Below are positions 10,500 to 21,841 of a stretch of DNA of 64,000 bases, piece after piece (the stretch's first letter is position 1; each line of letters opens with the position of its first letter). Source of the DNA: PNON01 sp963757065 (GTDB taxonomy: Bacteria; Chloroflexota; Anaerolineae; Anaerolineales; Anaerolineaceae); the NCBI GenBank assembly GCA_963757065.1, contig CAVWQC010000002.1:186001-250000 (forward strand). The letters are read 5' to 3'. The notes under the pieces were generated by a model, which did no database searches, was not told the origin of the DNA, and saw nothing but the letters and a program-made list of their open reading frames with translations. The position numbers were made by a program, and so were the translations under genes.

Positions 10500-10602
10500 A
10501 AATGAATCATTGGAAGGTAACGAATTTCACTCGCCTTGCTTATGTCTTTTGTTTTGATCTGATCTATGAAGGTAAGGTAGCAATAATTATCTAAAGGAAA
10601 TC

Positions 10603-12161
10603 ATGATAAAGCTGAACGCTCAGACAACGACTACCAATGATGCGATGACACTTCCTGGCTCTGAATAATTTCGGTCTGAGCCGATTGTTATTGGTGGCAG
10701 CCCTGGTGATTGGTACTTTTCTTAGGTTGTGGAATATCAATGCCATGGGTTTTAATACAGACGAAGCTGTTATGCAGGACAAGCTGCTGCAATCGCAGGA
10801 GTTCCCGGGATTAAAAGATATTTTTTCGGTATTTCGTGCCCATCCACTTTTTATTCAATTTTTGCTCTCTTTGTTTTATCAGGTAAGTTTTTCTGATCTG
10901 GCTGGACGCCTTTTAGCTGTCGTATTCAGGTGTAGGAACGATCATTACCTTACTTACCTGATCGGTAAGAATATGTACGGTCGGGTAATCGGTTCACTTG
11001 CCCACTATTTTTAGCATTCATGCCTTATCATGTTCTCGTCACCCGGCAAATGCTCCTCGATGGACCGATGGTTTTCTTCGCGACATTAACGATTTACGCA
11101 CTCGTACGCTTCTCCCGTTCTCAAAAGAGTGTTTGGTTGGTCGCAGCAGGCTCCAGTATGGGTTTGACATTTCTTTCAAAAGAAACAAGCATCATACTAT
11201 TAGGTGCCATTTTTGCATTCTTCGCCCTCACCCCAGAAATAAAGGTGAAGATAAAGGATATGCTCTTCTCCCTCCTTGCTTTTATTTTGACCGTGTTGCC
11301 GTTTCCTCTATCATTGATGTTATCTTCTGGTGGATCTTTCGACCGGATTGAGTGATCTTAACCTGGCAGTTATCTTCGCGGCCAAATTGATGAATGGGTC
11401 ATTTTACTTAACTTCTTTACCCCCATTCTTCGGGGTGATCACTTTCTGATTGCTGCTGCTGCCGGTTTTGATACTTTTATGGCGAAATCGTTGCTGGCGG
11501 GAAAAATTACTGGTCGTTTGGATTTGCAGTATGCTTTATATTTTTTCAGGCTTTGGCCTGTAAAGGGACTTCTTAATATTTGTTACCGATCGCGCCCGTA
11601 ATTGCGGTACTGCTGCCAGGACACTCGGAAAGCTTTTGGACAAGTTTGATGAAGATATCTTGCCTGGATGGATTATATCTCTTCAGGTTGGCAGTCATTG
11701 TTTCCTCCTTATGGTGCACTGTTTTCACAATGGGATTCACACTTGGCAGTGAATTGAACCGGAAACGTCTTCCTTTTTCTGGCAGGTAACTGGTGGAAGT
11801 ACCCGGAGGCTGGAAGGTAGGGAACATGGATAAGTACAGGCTTGCCTTTATATGCCAGATTGTTAACCATTGGTCCATCAATGGCAAACATCCTTCAGTC
11901 TTTACGGAGAACGCCATGCTACGGATTGTCTGTTAGCCAGATCCGTGACATCGCAACCCATCTTATGTTCGAGAGGTCAATCCCGACTTACAGATCCGCA
12001 GGACTGATCGGAAATTATATTGTTTGGGGATTGTAGTATTCAGCTTCCCGGTTGCCGTTTTTTTCGGACAAGCTTCTTAACTGATCGTTAAGAAATATAA
12101 CGGTATTGCTGTTCACACCGAAACCATTCCTTTGATGGATGCAGAAGGAAAAAAAATATGA
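10603..12161 (+). pseudogene. GT39-type membrane glycosyltransferase, multiply frameshifted
   Basis: The region encodes fragments of an integral membrane glycosyltransferase of the dolichyl-phosphate-mannose:protein mannosyltransferase (GT39/ArnT-like, GT-C fold) type. These enzymes use lipid-linked sugars at the outer membrane face. Visible pieces are an N-terminal helix followed by GFNTDEAVMQ (the acidic motif after TM1), VTRQMLLDGPMVFFATLTIYAL, and FLSKETSIILLG. The frame breaks at about 10640, 11010 and several places between 11355 and 12040, so the middle and C-terminal parts are only partly readable. The end KYNGIAVHTETIPLMDAEG with TGA at 12159-12161 overlaps the next ATG by 4 bases. 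The start at 10603 follows AAAGGAAA. It could use the lipid-linked sugar made by the GT2-GtrA protein. Either poor sequence or real decay. Confidence 0.6.
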
Positions 12162-13518
12162 TAAACCAGTCATCATTATTTATGAGGTACATCCATATTT
12201 CGCAAAATTGTCTTTCCTATTTTCATTGCTACTAATACTAATATTGCTTGGAAGTCCCACCAGCCATATCACAGGTTGGAGGTAATCTCAACAACCCGCT
12301 ACTCCTATTGAGCATTTTGTAATGGTAATGCAGGAAAATCATTCATTGATAATTACTTCGGCACTTATCCTGGTGCCGATGGAATACCGGCAGGTTTAAA
12401 AATGCCTGTAAGCCCTAACGATCCAAATGCTAGGTACGGTTGAACCCTGGCATATTGGTAAGGCATCCAATACCGACTTAAACCATAAGTCTTTCCACAT
12501 TTTAAAGATTAGTTTCAACAACGGAAAAATGGATGGATTTGTATTGGGCTTTAAGATAAGTGTAATCAAGATGGCCGGCTGGCCATGGGGTATTATGACG
12601 GACCCAGGAGACCTCCCATATTTATTGGAATCTGGCTGATCATTATGTTCTTTTCGACCGTTTTTTCAGCTCAGCAAGATGGTAGTTTTGCGAATCATAT
12701 GTATTCAGTAGCAGCAATTCCACCAATAAAAAATAGCGGTGAGGAGTTGTCAAACTATCTTGAGCTGATAAACCGACAATATTTGACCGGCTTCAAGAGG
12801 CGGCATTTCGTGGAAATTTTATGTGCAAAAGTACGATCGGACTATAACCTACCGCAATTTAGGTACGAGTGGCAACAGAGCATCCCAGGTAATTTGGGTA
12901 CCACTACTAAACTTCGACCGCTTTCTGGATAACCCTGATCTGGCCAGCCATATTGTAAATCTTGATCAGTATTATATCGACCTGAAAAATGATGATCTTC
13001 CAGCTGTATCTTTTATCACTCCATCTGGAGCCAGCGAACATCCGCCGGGAAGCCTGGAAACTGGTCAACGTTTTGTAAAAACTCTGATCCAGGAATTAAT
13101 GCGATCATCGTTCTGGGATACTTCGGTATTCATGCTGGTTTATGATGATTGGGGAGGTTGGTATGATCATGTAGCCCCACCGGAAGTAGACGAATATGGC
13201 TACGGTCCAAGAGTTCCCGCACTATTGGTAAGTCCATTTGCAAAAGAAGGCTTCATTGACAGCACGGAACTGGATTTTACATCGATCTTAAAATTCATTG
13301 AATATAATTGGGGATTGGAAGCCCTAGCGGATCGTGATGCAAAGGCAAATAATATACTGACTGCCTTTGACTTTAATCAGCCTCTCCGCAGCGCCCAGTT
13401 TTTACCGCTTAGCAGAGAAGTTGCGCCAATTACTATTAAATCTCCGACAACAAAAATCTATTTTACCTATGGATTCGGATCAATTTTGGCTTTAGCTACC
13501 ATCGGTTTTGCACCGTAA
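12158..13518 (+). pseudogene. Phospholipase C/acid-phosphatase-like phosphoesterase, membrane anchored, frameshifted
   Basis: The reconstructed protein belongs to the phosphoesterase family of bacterial phospholipases C and acid phosphatases. The diagnostic N-terminal motif HFVMVMQENHSFDNYFGTYP is readable near 12310-12370, and the C-terminal metal-site motif DDWGGWYDHVAPPEVDEYG near 13145-13200. A hydrophobic segment at the extreme C-terminus (about 13455-13515) suggests the enzyme is held on the outside of the membrane. The last 230 codons are intact, but at least four frameshifts lie between 12170 and 12930. The start is placed at 12158, overlapping the preceding stop as ATGA. Substrate unknown; family members hydrolyse phosphatidylcholine or phosphomonoesters. 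Confidence 0.65.
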
Positions 13519-13559
13519 GAACCCGTAAGTTAAGGGTGACCACAAGAGTGAAGGGGAAG

Positions 13560-14904
13560 ATGAAAAATAAATGGGATCCCAAGATTAGTTTTTCCACACT
13601 GGTCACGTGTATATTACTGGTTTCCAGTGTCATTCTCTGTGTCTGCGAGTTATGGTCAAAAGACAACTTTACGCTCCACAGTCATTAGCCTTGTTCCACT
13701 GCCAAAACGTGAATTTAGGTGATAAGTTCGAAATTATCGGGAGCATTTCAGGATTCGTCTGGTAATCCAATCGAAAATGAACATATTTTTGTCAATGCGA
13801 ATGGCAATTATTTGGGTCAGGCGAAATCAGACGCAACTGGTATATTCTTACTCAAGGTAAATAAAAAACTTGATGCTGGAAAATATATTATCCAGGCAAG
13901 TTTCAAGGGATCCCGTTTCTTTAGCGCCTCAGAATTTTCAACCCCACTTCAGGTCAATACTGCTAATTTAGTTGTACAGACTGTTCCGCCTTTAGCTGGT
14001 GTTCCTTTTTGGATAAATGGTGTGAAAGTTTTGTCTGATGAAAATGGAAATGCAAAATTTCAATTCACACAAATCTGGAACTTATCGCCTGGAAGTGCTG
14101 GTGGATGAATACAAGAATTCATCTGTCCGGATTGAATTTGGCCGTTGGAGTGAAGAGTCATATGAGAATTTTCGGGATATAAAAGTTCCTACAGATGATG
14201 TGATCCAGGTTGGGCTAAATGTTTTTCTCCAGGTAAGTCAAAAATTTGTTGATTTATCCGGTCAACCTGTGCCTTTTGAAAGAATCACTGAATATACTAT
14301 CAAAAGCGCTCAAGGTGACGTGTTCACATATATAGATAATCAACCAAGATGGATACCTTCAAGTAGGATTGCCAGGCGTATAACCGGCTTGGAAGAGACT
14401 AAGCTGCTCTACTCAACGGTAAGCGTTACTGTTGATGGTTCAAATGTTGTCAACCAATCGCAGCAGAAATTTTATCCTTCACCAAACGGTACCTGGCAAA
14501 TATCGTTGTTATTGTATTCCTTGCAAATTAATGCTCGTGACGGGTTATTTGCCTCACCTGTAGGTAAAAATATTGAACTGCAGTTCCCTGATGGCAAAAT
14601 AGTTAAATACCCTTTGGATTCGTCAGGTAATGCTCAAATCCATTCATTGGCCAGAGGTCTTTATACTTTCAAAATTGATGGTGTGAATGGATTAGCCAAT
14701 CCAACGCCTGTTGCATTATCACGCAATCAAATAGTGGATGTAAAAGTTATTACTTTCCTTGATGTTGGTATTGTGGGTTTTCTGGTCCTTGTACTTGTGT
14801 TTGGCCTGATCGTCTACGGTCGCCCCTGGCTGTTTATACCATCAAAGCAAAAGAATCAAAAACTAGTCCTTGATAATCAATTGTCATCCATCCATGAGAA
14901 CTAA
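13560..14904 (+). pseudogene. Secreted Ig-like repeat protein with C-terminal membrane anchor, frameshifted
   Basis: The product starts at 13560 with a signal peptide (hydrophobic run after MKNKWDPK) and carries carboxypeptidase-regulatory or bacterial Ig-like beta domains. Two copies of the pattern 'SGNPIENEHIFVNANGNYLG' and 'SDENGNAKFQ' are visible, followed by a further beta-rich domain and a transmembrane helix near 14755-14820 with a short basic tail. It probably displays a beta-sandwich scaffold on the outer membrane face. Frame breaks lie near 13640, 13715 and 14075. Its end overlaps the start of the next gene by 11 bases, so it belongs to the same operon of exoproteins. No enzymatic motif was recognised. 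Confidence 0.6.
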
Positions 14905-16007
14905 GATATATACTCCAACCTTTTTGCTTATATGTGTGATATTTTCTGTCACAATATTTCAGGCTGTACCGATAAGCTCAGTAAAGGCAAGTAATTCCCA
15001 ACCCACGCCAATATTAGCCTATTACTATATCTGGTTTGATACCAAATCATGGGATCGTGCGAAAACGGATTACCCTCTTTTGGGAAAGTACTCTAGCGAC
15101 GATAAATCAGTTATGCAGCAGCATATCCGCTGGGCTAAAAGATGCAGGGATCAATGGCTTTATTGTCAGTTGGAAAAGCACCGATGTATTGAATAGGCGG
15201 CTATCCCTTCTGGCTGAAGTTGCTGCTGAAGAGAATTTTAAACTTGCAGTTATTTATCAAGGTTTGGATTTTGATCGTAATCCTTTACCTATCGACCGTA
15301 TTTCGAGTGACCTGGATTATTTTATAGATTACTTTGCATCGAAACCGGTTTTTCAAATATTTAATAAACCCATGGTAATTTGGTCTGGAACATGGAAATT
15401 CAGCACAGATGATATTGAGAAAGTTGCCTCGTCTCACCGAACAAATTATTGATCCTTGGTTCAGAAAAAAATGTCAACGGATATGAACGAATAGCAAAGT
15501 CTGTCGATGGTAATGCTTATTATTGGTCGTCCGTGAATCCAGACACATTTCCAGGGTATTCGGAGAAATTAATCGAAATGAGTAATTCTATCCATGCCAA
15601 CCAGGGAATATGGATCGCACCTGCAGCTCCCGGATTTGATGCTCACCTCCTTGGTGGAACATCATTGGTGGATCGAAAAGATGGCGAGACATTAAGATAC
15701 TCAGATTAATACAGCCCAATTATCTTCGCCGGATGTACTAGGTCTCATAAGTTGGAATGAATTTAGTGAAAATTCTCAAATTGAACCATCAGTAAATTAT
15801 AAGATGCGCTCATTAGAGGTTTTGAGCGACATAAATCATATGCCGGTGCCAGCCATTGCAGATTTTGATTCGAGCGAACCCACGGTTGTTTATGAAGATT
15901 GGTTCACCGGAACAAGATTCTTTGCATTGGGTGGTCTGGCTATTCTAATGCTTTCAGGTATTCTGGTCCTGGCAGTACGTCGGTCAAGAACGACATCAAT
16001 AAAATGA
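14894..16007 (+). pseudogene. Membrane-anchored GH99-like glycosidase, frameshifted
   Basis: After a signal peptide (MRTKIYTPTFLLICVIFS...), the protein has the opening strand LAYYYIWFDTKSWDRA typical of GH99/endo-alpha-mannosidase-like TIM barrels, DAGINGFIVSW, and the active-site region GLISWNEFSENSQIEP. The two Glu spaced three residues apart match the catalytic pair of GH99. A transmembrane helix at 15920-15975 with the basic tail RRSRTT anchors the C-terminus. Frame shifts lie near 15140, 15445 and 15705. It is the most divergent of the three GH99-like domains in this window and has no phosphoesterase module. Action on mannose-containing glycans is inferred from the family only. Confidence 0.65.
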
Positions 16008-16053
16008 CGGTCGCATTGGATTCGGTAACTTATTGGTACAAAGTGAGGTAAAA

Positions 16054-19000
16054 ATGAACAGTAAAAGATTATTTGTCAGTTTCTTTGTAGTGCTTTCACT
16101 CCTCGTTGCTCCGTTACTGGAGGTAACTCTGTTGTTTCAGCAGCTCCCCTGGCTGCACCTACCTGCCATAGCAGTTCTCCTTCCTCCGGGGCGTATACTG
16201 TATCACTGTGCTTCAGTACGCCTGCAGCCAGTGCAACCTTGACTGGAAATACGACCGTTACGGTAACATGCTACTGTCACAGGGACGAATCCGGGTATTC
16301 AACGAATGGTTTTTTACTTGAATAGTCTGTACCAGTTGACTGACTATCAAAGTCCTTATACTTTTACGCTTCCCACAGCTAAATGGGTGGACGGTACTTA
16401 TTCGCTTTCAGTAAGTGCATTGATGCGTGATGCATTTACCACCCAGCAGACGATCATGCCTGTGACTTTTAGCAATGGGGTCACCACTCCACCTGTAAAT
16501 ACCAATACGTTTCAGCCATCGCCGGGCTACCTGCCAATGGATCACCATATGTTGTCGTCGCGGTAGGTGACGGTGCTAGTGGAGAGACAGGGGCGGTAGC
16601 TGTAAGCAACTTAATGGGAACTCTCAATCCCAATCTGGTTCTCTACCTGGGAGACGTCTATGAAAAAGGAACAGCTTTGGAATTTTTTAACTGGTATGGA
16701 GGCCAAACGAATAACTTTGGCACTTTCAAATCAATAACCAACCCCACTATCGGAAATCATGAATATAGCGCCAGTTCTACGGCAGCGGGTTATTTTGATT
16801 ATTGGGACAATATACCAAATTACTATAGTTACAATGCTGGCGGTTGGCACTTCATCAGCCTAAATTCCAATCGTACACGCATTGGTATAGATCCCACGTC
16901 CGCCCAATATCAGTGGCTGCAGCAGGACCTGGCTGCGAATTCGCAGGCTTGCAAGATTGTTTATTATCATCATCCCCTTTTTAATATAGGTCCAGCAGGT
17001 ACAACATCTCAGCTTTCGGATATTTGGTCTTTACTGGCACAATCTGGAGTGGAGATAGTGTTAAATGGGCATGATCATACCTATCAGCGTTGGGTACCCA
17101 TTGAATGGGAGTGGACAACCAACCGCCAATGGAATCACTGAATTTGTCGCTGGAGCCAGCGGACATGGTTTGCAAACAATCGGAACAAGCGATAACAGGG
17201 TTGCATATTCCATAGATACAAACCCAACTGCCTATGGAGCTCTAAAAGTTTATTAAATAGCAATGGTGCTACTTACCAGTATATAAATACTTCCGGTACA
17301 ATATTAGATTCTGGAACGGTTCCTTGTACTTCCTCTGGCGTTGATACTCAGGCTCCAATGATACCAGCCAATGTTTTAGCAACTTCACCCAGTCACTACC
17401 AGGTTAATTTGAAGTTGGTCCGCTTCATCAGATAATGTTGGAGTTGCAGGCTACCGGATTTTCAGGAATGGCAGCGAACTGGTATCTGTTCCAGGATCCA
17501 GCCTTTCATATCTGGATTCCACTGCATCTCCTTCCACGCAGTACTCATACACAGTCGATGCTTTCGATCAGGCTGGAAATCATTCAGCTGCTTCTTCTCC
17601 AGCCAGTGTGACTACCCTGGTTATGCCCGCCAGCCTTTCATTCCCTCCAGTAGCTGATACATATGTTAGCTCATCCAGTCCAACGAAAAATTATGGCAAT
17701 GCCACAACATTTCGCCTGGATGCTTCCCCTGATCTGCACAGTTATTTGCGCTTCCAGGTCCAGGGGACTATGGGAGTTCCAATCACTCGTGCTACGTTGA
17801 GGATCTACACGAATACTACTTCTGCAATTGGAGTTCAAACCTTGGGTGTTTCAAATACTACTTGGGGTGAAACATCCACAAACTATAACAATGCCCCAGC
17901 CCTGGGTTCCGTGTTAGCTTCCTCTGGTGCAGTGACTTCAAATACCTGGGTTTCATTAAAATATCACCCCTTATATTACTGGGGATGGAATTTACAGCCT
18001 TGGCGTGCGAACAACATCGACGTCAGCAATGAGCTTCCCATCAAAGGAAGCGACGGCCAATAAGCCCCAATTGCTACTGGAATTTGGTCCAATAGCAGAT
18101 GCTCAGGCTCCCGGCACTCCAGGTGGTGTAAACGCTGCAGCCGCAAGTTCTTCACAGATAAACTTATCCTGGACTGCCTCTACGGATAATGTGGGTGTAA
18201 CAGGGTATTCAATATTCCGCAATGCAGCATTGGTGACAACAGTTCCTTCTTCTTCGTTGTCTTACCAGGATATAAATCTTACCCCTTCGACAACATATTC
18301 CTATACATTGGATGCATTTGACCTGGCAGGCAATCATTCTGTCCTATCTGCTCCGGTAAATGCTACAACTTCTCCATTGCCAGATACTCAGGCACCTTCC
18401 ATACCTGCTAACGTAAATGGAGCAGCTACCGGAACTCCCCAGGTGAATTTAACCTGGAGTGCATCAACAGATAACATCGGTGTGACAGGTTACACCATCT
18501 ATAGAGGAGGAATAAGCCTGGCAACTGTATCCGGTTCTACTCTATCCTATACAGATCTGGCTGTATCTCCAATAACAAATTATGTCTACACAGTTGATGC
18601 ATTTGATCTGGCGGCGAACCATTCTGCAATTTCAACACCGGTAAATGTGACCACCCCGGCACAATCTGATACTCAGGCACCCAGCATACCAGCTGGTTTA
18701 GGTGCTGTATCATCAACCCCTAACCAGGTGGATCTGACCTGGAATGCAGCTACAGATAATGTAGGTGTAATTGGCTACACAATCTATCGGAATGGAGCCA
18801 ACCTGACGACGGTTCCTGGTAATGCACTTACATACTCTGACACATCTGTATCTCCCGCAACCTCCTATGCCTATACATTGGATGCATTCGATCTCGCTGG
18901 AAATCACTCAACTGTTTCAACCGCAGCTAATGTAACCACAGCCTCCCTGCCAGATACCCAGGCACCCAGTGTCCCAACGGGTTTGAACGCAGTATCGTCC

Positions 19001-19699
19001 TCTCCTACAAATGTGGACTTAACATGGGCAGCAGCATCTGATAATGTGGGTGTGACCGGATATACGATCTATCGGGATGGCAGTTCGCTTACGACAGTTT
19101 CAGGCTCAACATTGTCCTTTACAGATACAACTGTAGCTCCTGCGACAATATATTCCTATACATTGGATGCTTTCGATCTCGCCGGAAACCATTCATCTGT
19201 ATCCGGACCAGTTTCAGTTACCACCCAGAGTTTGCCGACCTCTCTCACTTTCGGACCGGTGGCTGATACCTATGTAAGTGCAACTAATCCAACTACAAAT
19301 TATGGAACATCAACAACGCTGCGCACAGATGGATCACCAGATCTGCATGGATATTTACGATTTAATGTTCAAGGAATTGCTGGCAGAACAGTCTCAAAGG
19401 TAACTTTGAAGCTGTATGCTAATTCCAGTTCGAACCAGGGAATACAGATCCTGGCAGTATCAGATAACACTTGGCTTGAAACTGTGGTCAACTATAATAC
19501 TGCTCCTGCCCTGGGATCGGCGCTAAATACACCGGTAGCATTTCCAACAGGGGCTTATGTGTCATTTGATATCACTGGCTATATCACCACTGATGGTGAG
19601 TATAATCTGGGGTTCATGACTTCATCGTCCACTGCGATCAGCTTGCAATCCCGCCAGGCATCATCGAACACTCCTCAGCTTATCCTGGAATTTAATTAG
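16054..19699 (+). pseudogene. Secreted metallophosphoesterase with FN3 and DNRLRE modules, frameshifted
   Basis: One extracellular protein of about 1,200 residues can be assembled. In order it has a signal peptide at 16054, an Ig-like domain (16220-16480), a purple-acid-phosphatase-like metallophosphoesterase with LGDVY, GNHEY, YYHHPLF and NGHDHTYQRW (16540-17260), an FN3 domain (17340-17615), a DNRLRE domain (17626-18090), four FN3 domains (18098-19237) and a C-terminal DNRLRE domain (19240-19696). At least six frameshifts are needed before 18005; from 18005 to 19699 the frame is intact. The metal-binding residues of the phosphatase are all present. FN3 and DNRLRE modules usually carry or bind polysaccharide in secreted enzymes. 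A 35-base gap precedes the next gene's upstream leader. Confidence 0.65.
18098..19237 (+). repeat. Four tandem FN3 repeats of 285 bp
   Basis: Four in-frame units of 95 codons start at 18098, 18383, 18668 and 18953. Each opens with D(T/A)QAP(S/G) and contains the conserved DNVGVTGY and LDAFDLAGNHS segments. An earlier, more divergent copy lies at 17340-17615, separated by a DNRLRE domain. The near-identity at protein level suggests recent duplication or concerted evolution. Confidence 0.9.
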
Positions 19700-19762
19700 G
19701 AAATTGTTTTGCGGAATTACGGCTATGCGCAATATATAATAAATATAAAGCCGGAACGAAAA

Positions 19763-20797
19763 ATGTTTAGAAAAATCTTCTTCTTATCACTCGTTATGCT
19801 ATTAGCTGCCTGCAGCCCAACCGGGATGCAAATCATCCCGGTTGGTGTTTCAGCTCAAAACTCTTCATATAATCAAGCCTCTCCTACCAAAGTCGCCACT
19901 AAAGTTGTGAGTATGGCTCCAACTGCATCGATGTCAGACATCTCATTACCATCGGCGACTCCCGAAGTGAATGTAGGACAGGTACCCAATTTTGATCATA
20001 TTGTTTTGATAGTCCTTGAAAACGAGGATTATCAAAAGATAGTTAATAATACGGAAATGCCGCTTTTGAATGCGTTGGCTAAAAAATATGTTCTCCTTTC
20101 CAATTACTTTGCGATCCGTCATCCCAGTCTCCCAAATTATATTGCTCTGGTCAGCGGCGATACACAGGGTATAAAGAAAGATTGTCGTGATTGTTTTGTG
20201 GATCAACCCAATCTGGCTGACTTGATTGAGAAGAGTGGAAGGACCTGGAAAGCTTACCAGGAGGACATGCCAGGCACGTGTTTCCTGGGTGATGCAGATC
20301 CGTATGTTCAAAAACACAATCCATTCATTTATTTCGATTCGATCCGTTTGGATTCAACCCGATGTCAGCAAAGCATTGTTCCACTCACCCAATTGGAAAA
20401 GGATCTGGCTGCCAACAACCTGCCTGATTTTTCCTTTATCATGCCAAACATGTGCAATTCTGCCCATGATTGTCCATTAAGTACAGCTGATAAATGGGTT
20501 GCAAATATGGTCAGTATATTACAGGCGTCTCCAAGCTTTGGGAACAACTCATTGATCGTTATTACCTTCGACGAAGGAGATAAGGATAACACCGGGTCAT
20601 GCTGTGGAATGGGTAAAGAAGCTGGTGGTCAGGTATTCACAACCCTCATCTCGCCCCTCGCTAAAGGTGGGCTCTCAGACTCAACACCCTATTCTCATTA
20701 TGGCCTCTTGAAAACAATCTTGCAGGCCTGGAATCTTCCCGGGTTGGGAAAAACCACCGACCCCGCAACTCAACCAATTTTATTACCCTGGAAATGA
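19763..20797 (+). CDS. Phosphoesterase-family lipoprotein (acid phosphatase/PLC-like)
   Basis: The start at 19763 gives a lipoprotein signal peptide with lipobox LAAC, so the enzyme should be tethered to the outer face of the membrane. After a Ser/Thr-rich spacer the phosphoesterase domain opens with FDHIVLIVLENEDYQKIV, continues with HPSLPNYIALVSGDTQG, and ends with a DEGDKD metal motif and SPYSHYGLLKTI-like helix (here TPYSHYGLLKTILQAW). This is the fold of AcpA and phospholipase C enzymes, about 345 residues. Two Cys-rich spots (KKDCRDC, GSCCG) are probably disulfides. The gene is intact, unlike its paralogue at 12158. It overlaps the following GH99-like gene by 4 bases, indicating translational coupling. 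The substrate is not known. Confidence 0.75.
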   Translation: MFRKIFFLSLVMLLAACSPTGMQIIPVGVSAQNSSYNQASPTKVATKVVSMAPTASMSDISLPSATPEVNVGQVPNFDHIVLIVLENEDYQKIVNNTEMPLLNALAKKYVLLSNYFAIRHPSLPNYIALVSGDTQGIKKDCRDCFVDQPNLADLIEKSGRTWKAYQEDMPGTCFLGDADPYVQKHNPFIYFDSIRLDSTRCQQSIVPLTQLEKDLAANNLPDFSFIMPNMCNSAHDCPLSTADKWVANMVSILQASPSFGNNSLIVITFDEGDKDNTGSCCGMGKEAGGQVFTTLISPLAKGGLSDSTPYSHYGLLKTILQAWNLPGLGKTTDPATQPILLPWK

Positions 20798-21783
20798 ATC
20801 ATAAGTTGATTGGGCTTATTTCTGTGATTGCTTTCCTTCTGGTGACTTTGGAACCGGTTGGAAAAGCCTTTGCTGCCGTGAAATTGGATGATGGAAATGT
20901 GGATGATCCAAAAAGCACACAAACTTTCCCTATTCGAGCAGCATTTTATTATCCCTGGTATCCCGAAGCATGGGACCAATCCGGGCTATATCCATTTACC
21001 CATTACAATCCATCTCTTGGATATTACTCAGCGGATAATAGACAAGTCATCTCAGATCAAATATCAGCAATGCAATACGGAAAAATTCAGGCTGGCATCG
21101 CCTCCTGGTGGGGAATTGGCCATTATACGGATAAAAGGATCCCGCTCTTACTTGAGGCTGCAGAAAATTCCAGATTCCTTTGGTCTTTATATATAGAAAG
21201 TGAAGGATATGATGATCCTTCTGAGGATGCAATTCGAACAGATCTGACATATATTCGTGATCATTATGCAGCTTCACCTGAGTATTTAAAGATTGATGGT
21301 AAATTTGTCGTTTTCGTGTACGGTAGTGATGCTGAAGACTGCAACATGGTAAAACGTTGGATAGATGCAAATACGGTGAATGCATACGTTGTCTTGAAGA
21401 TTTTCGTAGGGTATAAAAAATGTAAACAACAACCTGATTCATGGCATCAATACTCTCCTGCATTATCCAGGCGACAGGTTGATACAGATAGTTTTGTGAT
21501 CAGTCCAGGGTTTGCCTTGGCTGGACAGGAAAATATTCCGTTGACTAGAGACGTCAATCGTTGGAAAAGTGATATCCAGGCAATGGCAGCTTCAGAAGCC
21601 AACTTCCAGTTGATCACTACATTTAATGAATGGGGTGAAGGTACTGCTGTGGAAACAGCAAATGAGTGGACAAGTCAGTCGGGCTTTGGGGAATATCTCG
21701 ATGCACTGCATTGGGATGGCAATGATCATTTAAATATCCCTAAGTTTTATAGGTACTCAACGGTGTATAACCCAACCCGCTGA
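20794..21783 (+). CDS. Secreted GH99-like glycosidase
   Basis: This intact 329-residue protein has a signal peptide (residues 1-28) and a single GH99-like/endo-mannosidase-like barrel. Diagnostic parts are FPIRAAFYYPWYPEAW (residues 46-61), GIASWWG near 104, KIDGKFVVFVY near 168 and the active-site segment TTFNEWGEGT near 283. The two Glu three residues apart correspond to the catalytic pair of GH99. It is a close paralogue of the GH99 part of the minus-strand exoprotein at 4765-7312. It is translationally coupled to the phosphoesterase lipoprotein upstream (ATGA overlap), which suggests that the two enzymes act on the same substrate, possibly a phosphorylated glycan. That substrate is a guess. 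Confidence 0.75.
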   Translation: MNHKLIGLISVIAFLLVTLEPVGKAFAAVKLDDGNVDDPKSTQTFPIRAAFYYPWYPEAWDQSGLYPFTHYNPSLGYYSADNRQVISDQISAMQYGKIQAGIASWWGIGHYTDKRIPLLLEAAENSRFLWSLYIESEGYDDPSEDAIRTDLTYIRDHYAASPEYLKIDGKFVVFVYGSDAEDCNMVKRWIDANTVNAYVVLKIFVGYKKCKQQPDSWHQYSPALSRRQVDTDSFVISPGFALAGQENIPLTRDVNRWKSDIQAMAASEANFQLITTFNEWGEGTAVETANEWTSQSGFGEYLDALHWDGNDHLNIPKFYRYSTVYNPTR

Positions 21784-21841
21784 TAATTTAATTAATCACT
21801 TTGTTCGCACTCAAAACTAAAGGAGTGCACAGGAGGATCGT

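Noticed and set aside
18098..19237. CRISPR-like periodic repeat
   Set aside because: The 285-base period is in frame and encodes FN3 domains; there are no short repeats with unique spacers.
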